A DNA stretch of 12,070 nucleotides, from NCBI GenBank assembly GCA_023146355.1, contig JAGLCH010000046.1, positions 1-12,070 on the forward strand, in the 5' to 3' direction. Position 1 is the first letter of the stretch. Every line of letters starts with the position of its first letter. The notes under the pieces are model-generated. The model saw nothing but the letters and a program-made list of their open reading frames with translations, was not told the DNA's origin and ran no database searches. Made by a program: the position numbers and the translations under genes. This document shows, one piece after another, positions 1 to 6,619 of the stretch. Source of the DNA: Bacteriovoracaceae bacterium (lineage in GTDB: Bacteria; Bdellovibrionota; Bacteriovoracia; Bacteriovoracales; Bacteriovoracaceae).

Positions 1-539
1 GCCATTTTAGAGCGCAGAACAAGTTCATTTTGCATCTCTTTTTGACGAACGTAGGCATTTTTCAGGTCGATCAACTTCTGCTTTAATAGAACGTTTTTTG
101 TCTCAAGCTCTGATGACAGGTTCATGTTTTGTGCTTCGATAGCAATTTGGTACTCATAAAGAAGTACCATATTTTCCACGCGAACTTTAAGTTCTTCCGG
201 CCGAAATGGTTTTGATAAAAACTCGTTAGCACCGAGGGCAAGAGTTTTTAAAAAAAGCTCATCATCATTAAATGTCGTGAGTAAGATAAAAGGAATACGA
301 CTTAAGTCGTCAAACCCCTTGAGGTTTTCAAGGAGCTGAATCCCATCCATAATCGGCATTTTGTAATCAGAAATAATAAGGGCATAATCATTGCGATGCT
401 TGAGACGATCTAGTGCCTCTTTCCCATTAGTCACCCAGTCCACTTTATAGTGGTACTTTTCGAGAAAATACTTAAGACGCTTTCCTTGAACCGGCGCATC
501 CTCCGCAATTAATATTTTATAATTTTTATGTTCTTTCAT
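1..539 (-). CDS. Receiver-domain protein, probably REC-histidine kinase hybrid (partial, C-terminus outside window)
   Basis: About 179 residues are visible, reading leftwards from an ATG at 539. Residues 8-125 form a CheY-like receiver domain: acidic pair E13/D14, phospho-acceptor D58 in an ISDYKMPIMDG motif, T88 in ILLTT, and K110 in FLSKPF. All catalytic positions are intact, so phosphotransfer should work. Residues ~125-179 are a heptad-like helix rich in E, K, Q and L (a signalling coiled coil), and the last visible residues read LVLRSKMA. That resembles the lead-in to the H-box of HisKA kinases (typically ..SxKMAxLGxxxAGxAHE), so I infer a cytoplasmic receiver-plus-histidine-kinase protein; a GGDEF or other output domain cannot be excluded. 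The start has no clear ribosome-binding site. It is divergent from the lysine operon, and no functional link is implied. Confidence 0.85.
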   Translation of the reverse strand, partial: MKEHKNYKILIAEDAPVQGKRLKYFLEKYHYKVDWVTNGKEALDRLKHRNDYALIISDYKMPIMDGIQLLENLKGFDDLSRIPFILLTTFNDDELFLKTLALGANEFLSKPFRPEELKVRVENMVLLYEYQIAIEAQNMNLSSELETKNVLLKQKLIDLKNAYVRQKEMQNELVLRSKM

Positions 540-554
540 TGTTAGATCGCAGTA

Positions 555-590
555 ATTTTATTAATATTTTATCTTTTGTGTAACCATAAT
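555..590. promoter_or_regulatory. Overlapping divergent sigma70-like promoters
   Basis: The 101-base gap between the receiver gene and asd holds two opposed promoter-like pairs. On the plus strand TTAATA (561-566) and CATAAT (585-590) are 18 bases apart, giving a start about 45 bases before the asd ATG. On the minus strand TTACAC (583-578) and TAAAAT (560-555) are 17 apart, giving a very short leader for the receiver gene. Both are read by eye against the E. coli consensus in AT-rich DNA, so chance matches are possible. Confidence 0.35.
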
Positions 591-640
591 ATCCTATCGG
601 TAAAAGCTGTAAAAACTTGGATAAAAAGGGACCTATATAT

Positions 641-1618
641 ATGAAACTTAAAATAGCACTTTTGGGAGCAACAGGGACTGTCGGACAAAAGGTGATTAAA
701 ATGCTAGAGAATCACCCAATGATTGAGATAGAAGAACTCGTGGCATCAGAACGCAATGTTGGAAAGGAGTTTGGGACTTGTGTCGACTGGAGAGAGTCCG
801 GAAAGATTCCAGATTCTCTCAAGAATTTAAAACTACTCCACTACTCCGCTGTTAAATCGAAGTATGCAATTTCTTCACTTCCTGCAGAAATTGCGAAAGA
901 AGCGGAAATATTCTTAGCGAAAAATGGAACAAATATTATTAGTAATGCTTCAGCATATCGAAGAGACCCAGTTGTCCCGTTGGTTATTCCTGAAGTAAAT
1001 AGCGAGCAATTCGCCCTAGTTCACAAGCAGGAAACCCCTGGCAAGATAATCACAAATCCAAACTGTTCAACAGTCTTTCTTTCACTAGGCCTAGCACCCC
1101 TCAAAAAGATTGCGGGAATAAAACATGTTAGTGTCGTAACTCTCCAGGCATTAAGTGGTGCTGGTTATCCTGGAGTTTCATCAATGGATGTTATCGGAAA
1201 CACTGTACCAAATATTGGTGGTGAAGAGGAAAAAATTGAATGGGAAGCAAAGAAGATATTGGGAGCTGACTTTTCAATTACGGCCCATGTTAATCGCGTT
1301 CCAGTAATGCACGGACACAGTGTCTTTATGCACGTTACCTTTGATCGAGATGTTCATGAGTCCGAAGTTACTGAGCTTTACCAAAAGCTAAGTAGCGAAC
1401 ACCCTGAGCTTTATAAGCTACACACAGATGAATTTAGACCTCAACCCCAAAAGGATGTCGAGGAGTTTGATCAAAGGGCCCATATCGGAAGAATCAAACA
1501 AGGTGGAGAGGCAAATATCGTGGGTCTCCTTAGCCTTGGGCATAACTTGGTACGAGGCGCAGCAGGTGCAGCTATTTTAAACCTAGAGGCGCTGCATAAT
1601 TTTCTAGGAGAGAAGTGA
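641..1618 (+). CDS. asd: Aspartate-semialdehyde dehydrogenase, fungal/archaeal-type
   Basis: Reduces aspartyl-4-phosphate to aspartate semialdehyde with NADPH, the branch point to lysine/DAP and threonine/methionine. An N-terminal Rossmann motif GATGTVG is followed by HPMIEIEELVASERNVGK, then the active-site NPNCST with C142, SGAGYPGVSSMDVIGNTVPNIGGEE, and the RVPVMHGHS segment with H226 as the probable general base. The ASER, PNIGGEE and RVPVMHGH patterns are those of the fungal/archaeal ASADH branch rather than the E. coli type. I place the start at ATG 641 (325 aa): a purine-rich AAAAAGGGA lies about 10 bases upstream and the Rossmann strand begins at once. The frame is open to a TTG at 617, which would add eight residues but has no ribosome-binding site. 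First gene of a four-gene operon; its TGA overlaps the next ATG by one base. Confidence 0.93.
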   Translation: MKLKIALLGATGTVGQKVIKMLENHPMIEIEELVASERNVGKEFGTCVDWRESGKIPDSLKNLKLLHYSAVKSKYAISSLPAEIAKEAEIFLAKNGTNIISNASAYRRDPVVPLVIPEVNSEQFALVHKQETPGKIITNPNCSTVFLSLGLAPLKKIAGIKHVSVVTLQALSGAGYPGVSSMDVIGNTVPNIGGEEEKIEWEAKKILGADFSITAHVNRVPVMHGHSVFMHVTFDRDVHESEVTELYQKLSSEHPELYKLHTDEFRPQPQKDVEEFDQRAHIGRIKQGGEANIVGLLSLGHNLVRGAAGAAILNLEALHNFLGEK

Positions 1619-2286
1619 TGAAAGTTGCCCTGATCGGTTCAGGTAAAACTGGCGGAAAAGTTCTTGATCTTCTTCCTCGTGAGGACGTAACAGTTTTCAA
1701 TGAAAGTAATCCTGTAACAACAGAGGCGCTTGCTGGAATTGATATCGCCATATGTTTTATTCCAGGAGATCAATTTCTAAGTATTGCGCCTATCTTAATA
1801 GCGGCAAAGATCCCTGTTGTTACTGGCTCAACAGGAGTAGAGTTCCCTCATTCCCTTAAAAATGAAGTTAAAAAGAATGAGCTAAAATGGATTCATGGTC
1901 ATAATTTTGCTCTTGGGATGAACCTTATTCATCAAATGATAAAGGTATTATCTAAAGCAGATAAACTGTTTGAGCAGAAAAGCTTCCATATCCATGAGGT
2001 TCACCATACTCAAAAACTTGATAGCCCTAGCGGTACAGCAATCTCTTGGGGAGATTGGCTAGGTGAAAAGTGCACTATCTCTTCAGATCGTATTGGTGAC
2101 GTCATTGGTGATCACACAATTGAATTAAAAACTGAGACCGAGGCCATTTCTCTTAGTCACAGGGCACTTGATCGAAAAGTTTTTGCCAAGGGTGCACTAT
2201 GGGCAGCAAATAAATTACTAACAGATAATTCAATTCCTACAGGAATAAGTAGGTTTGAAGATATAGCACGAGGAGAGTTAGCATGA
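1618..2286 (+). CDS. dapB: 4-hydroxy-tetrahydrodipicolinate reductase, short form
   Basis: Reduces hydroxy-tetrahydrodipicolinate to tetrahydrodipicolinate with NAD(P)H in lysine/DAP synthesis. An N-terminal dinucleotide motif GSGKTGG (G7, G9, G12) leads to VTGSTGV and NFALGMNL, then the family signature HEVHHTQKLDSPSGTA with H129, H130 and K133 matching the catalytic His/Lys of E. coli DapB (H159, K163). At 222 residues it is clearly shorter than the usual ~245-275. The loss is mainly in the cofactor domain between the glycine motif and GIDIAICFIP. The ATG at 1618 overlaps the asd stop (ATGA), with AGGAGAG just upstream in the asd tail; an in-frame GTG at 1615 would add one residue. The dapA start overlaps its stop in the same manner, suggesting translational coupling. 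Confidence 0.93.
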   Translation: MKVALIGSGKTGGKVLDLLPREDVTVFNESNPVTTEALAGIDIAICFIPGDQFLSIAPILIAAKIPVVTGSTGVEFPHSLKNEVKKNELKWIHGHNFALGMNLIHQMIKVLSKADKLFEQKSFHIHEVHHTQKLDSPSGTAISWGDWLGEKCTISSDRIGDVIGDHTIELKTETEAISLSHRALDRKVFAKGALWAANKLLTDNSIPTGISRFEDIARGELA

Positions 2287-3170
2287 AGCTAGACAATTAC
2301 CCACTTTGGACAGCACTTGTTACCCCACTAAATACTAATCAGACTGTAGATTACCCATCACTTAAAAAATTGGTTTTGATGCAGGAGAAAGCTAAAAATG
2401 GCATTCTAATCTTGGGCAGTACAGGCGAAGCACTTAACTTGTCTCTTGATGAGAGAAAAGAAATACTTAAAAGTGTCCTTGAATTAAAACCGTCAGTTCC
2501 CATTATGGTCGGCGTTGGCGGAATAAATATGGCCGAGACGATTGAGTGGGTTGAGTACCTCAACTCTTTATCTGTTGATTGCTACCTACTCGTCACGCCT
2601 TTGTATGCAAAACCTGGAAAGATGGGCCAATACTTTTGGTTTAAGTCCCTACTCGATGCCTCTAATCGTCCCTGCATGCTTTATAATATCCCATCACGAT
2701 CGGGGATTGAGCTCAACGTAGAGTCATATAAGATGCTAAAAGGTCATGAAAATCTCTGGGCGTTAAAAGAAGCAAGTGGATCGATCCCAAACTTTTTAGA
2801 GTACGTACAGGCCAATAACGATGTTTTAGTTTTTAGTGGTGATGATGCCATGATGCCTGCTTTCATAAAGCTCGGCGCCAAAGGCCTTGTATCTGTGGCA
2901 TCTAATGTATGGCCAAAAGCAACACACAAATATGTCAAGCGAGGCCTTGAAGGCCTTTTAAATGATAATGAAATTAAACTATGGGAAGTGGCATCTAACT
3001 CACTTTTTGTTGCCAGTAACCCTATTCCAGTTAAAGCACTCCTGAAAGAGCACGGTGTTATTAAGGAGAAGACTATGCGTCTTCCTCTTTGTGATGATGA
3101 TCTTAATGATCTCTCTATCCTCGTGGAACAATCAGGCAATGTAGAAAATTGGAATAAATCAATACAGTAA
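2283..3170 (+). CDS. dapA: 4-hydroxy-tetrahydrodipicolinate synthase
   Basis: Condenses pyruvate with aspartate semialdehyde through a Schiff base, the committed step to lysine and meso-DAP. The 295 residues are of normal length for this TIM-barrel class I aldolase family. The GSTGE motif (45-49, S46/T47 of the proton relay), YNIPSRSG with Y134, and the Schiff-base lysine K162 in WALKEASGS are all present, and GDDAMMPAFIKLGAKGLVSVASN closes the barrel. The wider aldolase/N-acetylneuraminate lyase family shares these motifs, but the position between dapB and dapD makes DapA the clear choice. ATG 2283 overlaps the dapB stop by the ATGA arrangement, with AGGAGAG upstream in the dapB tail. Confidence 0.95.
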   Translation: MKLDNYPLWTALVTPLNTNQTVDYPSLKKLVLMQEKAKNGILILGSTGEALNLSLDERKEILKSVLELKPSVPIMVGVGGINMAETIEWVEYLNSLSVDCYLLVTPLYAKPGKMGQYFWFKSLLDASNRPCMLYNIPSRSGIELNVESYKMLKGHENLWALKEASGSIPNFLEYVQANNDVLVFSGDDAMMPAFIKLGAKGLVSVASNVWPKATHKYVKRGLEGLLNDNEIKLWEVASNSLFVASNPIPVKALLKEHGVIKEKTMRLPLCDDDLNDLSILVEQSGNVENWNKSIQ

Positions 3171-3182
3171 TTTGGAGATAAT

Positions 3183-3923
3183 ATGGATTGGAAAACAGCA
3201 TTAGATCAATTAGAAACAGGCGTTCTTCGTTCTGCTAACAAAATCAATGGTACTTGGACACCTAATCAAGATGTTAAAAAACTTATTCTTGAGGCCTTCA
3301 AGGCAGGGGAACTTATAGAGGAGAATGGATTTGTCGACAAACACAATCTTATGCCCCAGCACTTCACTGCAGAAAGAGGTATTAGACTTGTACCAGGTGG
3401 TAGTTCAGTTCGCCGTGGCTCATATGTGGCCCAAGGGGTTATTATTATGCCCCCCGCCTATATTAATATCGGAGCCTATGTAGACGAGGGAACGATGGTT
3501 GATAGCCATGCTTTAGTTGGATCATGCGCTCAGATTGGTAAAAATGTCCACCTCTCTGCTGGTGTTCAAATTGGAGGGGTACTAGAGCCCATTGGTGCTA
3601 GACCCGTTGTAATCGAAGATAATGCCTTTATTGGAGCTGGTTCTGTTGTTGTTGAGGGAATACAAGTATCAAAGGGAGCTGTAATTGCCCCAGGAGTAAT
3701 ACTCTCCAATGCTGTACCAGTGTATGACTGTGTAAATCAGATTGTCCTAGAGCGTGGTGCAGCGATCCCTGAAAATGCAGTTGTCGTTCCGGGAACTCGG
3801 CCGGTGAGTGACCGTCTACCTTGGGCACGAGAAATGGGACTAAGTCTAAGTTGCGCTATGATTATCAAGTATCGTGATGAAAAATCTAATGCTTCATTAG
3901 AGCTTGAAGAGCTTCTAAGATAA
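3183..3923 (+). CDS. dapD: Tetrahydrodipicolinate N-succinyltransferase
   Basis: Transfers succinyl from succinyl-CoA to tetrahydrodipicolinate, so this organism uses the succinylase branch to meso-DAP. An N-terminal helical part (1-65) is followed by a left-handed parallel beta-helix of hexapeptide repeats (about 80-210), including the family stretch MVDSHALVGSCAQIGKNV. D107 in that stretch and E158 in VVVEGIQV correspond to the catalytic Asp/Glu of E. coli DapD (D141, E189). It has 246 residues against ~274 in E. coli, the difference being at the ends. TTTGGAGA precedes the ATG at good spacing, 12 bases after the dapA stop. Last gene of the operon; dapC, dapE and dapF are not in the window. 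Confidence 0.94.
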   Translation: MDWKTALDQLETGVLRSANKINGTWTPNQDVKKLILEAFKAGELIEENGFVDKHNLMPQHFTAERGIRLVPGGSSVRRGSYVAQGVIIMPPAYINIGAYVDEGTMVDSHALVGSCAQIGKNVHLSAGVQIGGVLEPIGARPVVIEDNAFIGAGSVVVEGIQVSKGAVIAPGVILSNAVPVYDCVNQIVLERGAAIPENAVVVPGTRPVSDRLPWAREMGLSLSCAMIIKYRDEKSNASLELEELLR

Positions 3924-3930
3924 TCTTTTT

Positions 3931-3956
3931 TTTAGGCCACTTCGGTGGTCTTTAAA
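3931..3956 (+). terminator. Hairpin with UUCG tetraloop after the dap operon
   Basis: GGCCAC (3935-3940) and GTGGTC (3945-3950) pair with one G-U, closing a C(UUCG)G tetraloop, one of the most stable RNA loops. It lies 11 bases after the dapD stop, as an operon-end terminator would. The U-tract is poor (only TTT before AAAA), and a run of eight Ts lies before the stem instead of after it, so termination may be weak or the hairpin may chiefly protect the 3' end. Confidence 0.55.
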
Positions 3957-3999
3957 ATGTCCTAAATACCGGGATCTGCGCACCTAAAACCCTTTAAGC

Positions 4000-4022
4000 T
4001 ATCGTTTTCTTATATAACGATA
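4000..4022. repeat. Inverted repeat upstream of feoA
   Basis: TATCGTT (4000-4006) and AACGATA (4016-4022) form a perfect 7-bp inverted repeat separated by nine bases. It lies about 30 bases upstream of the stronger dyad and 100 bases before feoA. It could be a second regulatory site for feo or a chance palindrome in AT-rich DNA. Confidence 0.3.
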
Positions 4023-4045
4023 TAAAAATCACAAATAGATTAAAA

Positions 4046-4069
4046 AAAGGTTTGGTATATCAAACTTTT
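4046..4069. promoter_or_regulatory. Candidate metal-repressor operator for feoAB
   Basis: A 24-bp dyad centred between 4057 and 4058 has 10 of 12 base pairs complementary; its core is GTTTGGTATATCAAAC. Its right edge overlaps the -35 element of the proposed feo promoter, the usual place for a repressor to act. The shape (GTTTG-N6-CAAAC) resembles DtxR/MntR-type operators more than the GATAATGAT-type Fur box, but I cannot name the regulator from sequence alone. Confidence 0.5.
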
Positions 4070-4096
4070 GTAGTAAAACCATACTGCAAGTATAAA
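4068..4096 (+). promoter_or_regulatory. Promoter of feoAB
   Basis: TTGTAG (4068-4073) and TATAAA (4091-4096) are separated by 17 bases, predicting a start near 4103 and a leader of about 20 bases ending in GGAG eight bases before the feoA ATG. The -10 is good and the -35 weak, which fits a regulated promoter. Confidence 0.5.
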
Positions 4097-4121
4097 ACAT
4101 CCTTTTTTTGGAGCTTCAAAA

Positions 4122-4343
4122 ATGAAATCTTTAATAGAGTTATATCGCGGTGAGCGCAGTGTAGTTACTAAAATTCACGATCGCGGAATTCTTAATAAGC
4201 GCCTAAGAGATATTGGGATTTACCCCGGTGCCGAAGTTATCATGGTAAAATCGGCACCCCTCGGTGACCCACTTGAAATAAAAGTAAATGACAACAGCAT
4301 TTCTCTTCGAATTAAAGAAGCTGACAAAATCGAGGTTGAGTAA
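4122..4343 (+). CDS. feoA: Ferrous iron transport protein A
   Basis: A 73-residue cytoplasmic SH3-like protein that accompanies FeoB. The pattern LRDIGIYPGAEVIMVKSAPLGDPLEIKV is the FeoA core: the (L/M)xxxGhxPGxxhxhhxxxPxGdP motif followed by a strand with NSISLRIKEADKI. Length is typical. GGAG lies eight bases before the ATG. Its TAA shares a base with the feoB ATG (TAATG), so the two are almost certainly co-translated. FeoA is thought to modulate FeoB activity; no separate feoC-like gene is present. Confidence 0.93.
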   Translation: MKSLIELYRGERSVVTKIHDRGILNKRLRDIGIYPGAEVIMVKSAPLGDPLEIKVNDNSISLRIKEADKIEVE

Positions 4344-6436
4344 TGAAAAAAATAGCACTCGCAGGAAACCCAAATTGCGGTAAAACCACCATGTTTAATG
4401 CCATAACTGGCGCCAATCAAAGAGTCGGAAACTACTCAGGGGTTACAGTCGACCGCATCTCTGGCTTCACAAAAGTTGCAGGAGAGAAAGTAGAAATCGT
4501 TGACCTGCCAGGGACCTATAGTCTTACGGGATTTTCAGACGATGAACTCGTTGCTCGCAACTACCTTATAAATGAAGATCCCGACGTGGTCATCAGTGTT
4601 GTTGATGCCTCGAATATTGAAAGAAGTTTAAACCTCACCCTCCAGCTAATTGAGATGGGGATGAATGTGGTAGTCGCACTCAACATGGTTGATGTTGCCA
4701 AGAGAAAAGGCTTTAACATTGACGGCTATAGACTGTCAGAAGCACTTGGTGTTCCTGTTGCCTCTACCATATGCCGCAAAGGAGAGGGACTCGATAACCT
4801 CCTTCGAAAAGTTGGAGAAGTGGTTGATGGGAAAAAATCTAAGCCGATCAAAATCTCATACTCTCCAGAGATCGACGAGCTAATCAAGCAAACAAAAGAT
4901 GAAATAAAAGGCTACAACTTATTAAAAGACACTGAATTTGACGGGTGCGTTTCATTTTGGGCGGCCTTGAAATTAATTGAAGGCGACAGCGATGTTACCG
5001 AAGCAATTAAGGCCCACCAGTCTCCCAACACAGACCTATTATTTAAACGGATCAAAGATCTGGAGGCCCATGTTGAACATACCCTTGGTGATTCGCTAGA
5101 AAATATAATTTCAGGCCAACGCTACGGTGTAATCAATGCGCTAGTCAAAACAGCAAAAGAAATATCTCTAGAGAAACGAAGAAATATTTCAGATAAGATC
5201 GATCTCTTTTTGACACATAAATTCTTAGGGCCCATTTTCCTATTTGCTTTCTTGTACTTTGCTTATGACATTACCTTTACCCTTTCAGAGTATCCTGTTG
5301 GATGGTTTGAAACATTCTTTGGCATGCTAAATGAAGCGGTTTCAGCAGCAATGCCCGACGGGCTTCTTAAGTCACTAGTCGTATCTGGCATCATTGACGG
5401 TGTTGGTGGAGTTTTAGGCTTTACTCCACTTATTATGTTCATGTTTTTCCTAATCGCTATTATTGAAGACTCAGGATATATGGCGAGAATGGCCTTTATT
5501 CTCGACCGCGTACTTAGAATGTTTGGAGTGCATGGTAACTCCATCATCTCTTATATTATTGGTGGTGGTATCGCTGGAGGCTGCGCTGTTCCTGGAATTA
5601 TGGCGGCAAGAACCTTAAGAGATAAAAAAGAAAAGCTAGCAACTATTCTGACAGTTCCCTTTATGAACTGTGGTGCCAAGCTCCCAGTATTTGCTCTTCT
5701 CATTTCGGCCTTCTTTGCAGAACACAAAGGCCCGATGATGCTTTTACTGACTATTTTGAGTTGGGCATTTGCCCTAGGAATTGCTTTTTTACTCCGAAAA
5801 ACTGCACTGAAAGGTGAGGCCAGTCCATTTATTATGGAACTTCCACCATATCGAATGCCTACTTTAAGAGGATTGTTAATTCACACATGGCAGAGAACCT
5901 GGATGTATGTGAAAAAAGCGGGAACCCTTCTCCTACCCGCATCGATTGTCGTGTGGGCGCTGATGACATTTCCAGTACTCGACCCGTCGCAGATAAACTC
6001 CACAGATCAAGGTGTAATCTCTGAAAAGCAACTAGAACATTCAATTGCTGGACGCATGGGTAAGACCATGGAAGTAGTAACTAGACCCTTAATGGGATTT
6101 GACTGGAAGCTCAATATCGCCCTTATTGGTGGTGCTGCTGCAAAAGAAGTAATTGTATCAACACTTGGTACTGCTTATTCCATCCAGGGAGCAGATGAAG
6201 AGAAAGGAGCAAGTACACTTGCCGCCACACTTCAAAAAGATCCTAACTGGACACCGTATTTGGCCTTTGCCCTAATTGTTTTCACCATGCTTTACTTCCC
6301 ATGCATTGCAACTGTGGCAGTCATACAGGGGGAAACAAGATCGTGGAAGATAACTCTCTTCGCGGTAACCTACTCGACAACGCTGGCAACCATTTTTGCA
6401 ACCATTGTCTATCAGGTTGGCGCCTTACTAAGCTGA
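4343..6436 (+). CDS. feoB: Ferrous iron transporter, GTPase and permease
   Basis: Inner-membrane Fe(II) importer. The N-terminal G domain has G1 GNPNCGKT (8-15), G3 DLPG (54-57) and G4 NMVD (114-117), followed by the helical GDI spacer to about residue 280. The membrane part begins at LGPIFLFAFLYFAYDITF and carries two Gate (nucleoside-recognition) segments with the conserved GGGIAGGCAVPGIMAARTLRD, PFMNCGAKLPVFALL, GGAAAKEVIVSTLGT and YFPCIATVAVI motifs; the cysteines in these are the ones proposed to line the iron path. 697 residues, complete, without the extra C-terminal cytoplasmic tail of some homologues. Translationally coupled to feoA. The metal-repressor-like dyad upstream suggests iron (or manganese) control. 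Confidence 0.96.
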   Translation: MKKIALAGNPNCGKTTMFNAITGANQRVGNYSGVTVDRISGFTKVAGEKVEIVDLPGTYSLTGFSDDELVARNYLINEDPDVVISVVDASNIERSLNLTLQLIEMGMNVVVALNMVDVAKRKGFNIDGYRLSEALGVPVASTICRKGEGLDNLLRKVGEVVDGKKSKPIKISYSPEIDELIKQTKDEIKGYNLLKDTEFDGCVSFWAALKLIEGDSDVTEAIKAHQSPNTDLLFKRIKDLEAHVEHTLGDSLENIISGQRYGVINALVKTAKEISLEKRRNISDKIDLFLTHKFLGPIFLFAFLYFAYDITFTLSEYPVGWFETFFGMLNEAVSAAMPDGLLKSLVVSGIIDGVGGVLGFTPLIMFMFFLIAIIEDSGYMARMAFILDRVLRMFGVHGNSIISYIIGGGIAGGCAVPGIMAARTLRDKKEKLATILTVPFMNCGAKLPVFALLISAFFAEHKGPMMLLLTILSWAFALGIAFLLRKTALKGEASPFIMELPPYRMPTLRGLLIHTWQRTWMYVKKAGTLLLPASIVVWALMTFPVLDPSQINSTDQGVISEKQLEHSIAGRMGKTMEVVTRPLMGFDWKLNIALIGGAAAKEVIVSTLGTAYSIQGADEEKGASTLAATLQKDPNWTPYLAFALIVFTMLYFPCIATVAVIQGETRSWKITLFAVTYSTTLATIFATIVYQVGALLS

Positions 6437-6458
6437 TAACATAATTATTTTATATATT

Positions 6459-6473
6459 TTGGCCTAGGGCCAA
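6459..6473 (+). other. Small hairpin after feoB
   Basis: TTGGCC and GGCCAA enclose TAG, 22 bases past the feoB stop. There is no following T-run, so it is not a convincing intrinsic terminator, though it may stabilise the feo mRNA 3' end. It overlaps the upstream edge of the coding remnant described next. Confidence 0.35.
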
Positions 6474-6576
6474 CAAGGTAGAAATATCTGGAGTAGTTAC
6501 ACCGACAATTAAAGGTGGAGCAACAGATGGCCATTCTGCCAATAAAACAACTGTAGCTTACTCTTTATCTTTCTAG
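6463..6576 (+). pseudogene. Start-less C-terminal remnant, outer-membrane beta-barrel-like
   Basis: The frame is open from 6445 to a TAG at 6574-6576 but has no start codon or ribosome-binding site, and an in-frame TAA at 6442-6444 limits it on the left. The last ~33 codons read KVEISGVVTPTIKGG, a polar turn with TDGHSANK, then KTTVAYSLSF. Alternating hydrophobic residues ending in a terminal Phe is the beta-signal by which the BAM machinery recognises outer-membrane barrels. I read it as the surviving 3' end of a deleted or recombined barrel gene. At this length chance is possible, and the family cannot be named. Confidence 0.4.
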
Positions 6577-6584
6577 TCTTTTAC

Positions 6585-6613
6585 AAAAAAAGGCCCCAAC
6601 AATTGCTGGGGCC
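6585..6613 (-). terminator. Intrinsic terminator of the L,D-transpeptidase gene
   Basis: On the minus strand GGCCCCAGCAATTGTTGGGGCC, a near-perfect palindrome spanning 6613-6592 with a GC-rich base, is followed directly by seven Ts (6591-6585). It lies just past the stop codon of the gene ending at 6620. This is a classical strong terminator. Confidence 0.9.
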
Positions 6614-6619
6614 AAATAT

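Noticed and set aside
617..640. TTG start giving asd eight extra residues
   Set aside because: There is no ribosome-binding site before the TTG, whereas AAAAAGGGA stands about 10 bases before ATG 641, where the Rossmann fold begins.
540..640. Lysine riboswitch before the asd-dap operon
   Set aside because: The gap is only about 100 bases and lacks the long multi-helix structure of a lysine riboswitch.
2744..3139. 131-codon open frame on the minus strand inside dapA
   Set aside because: It is antisense to a clear dapA with intact motifs, has no ribosome-binding site, and its product is Ser/Arg/Leu-rich in the manner of a frame shadow.
4015..4022. TAACGATA shared between the feoA upstream region and the palindrome at 8681
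   Set aside because: An 8-base AT-rich match in 12 kb is expected by chance, and the surrounding symmetry differs.
5263..5547. 94-codon minus-strand frame inside feoB
   Set aside because: It is antisense to conserved membrane segments of FeoB, and its composition is explained by the opposite strand.
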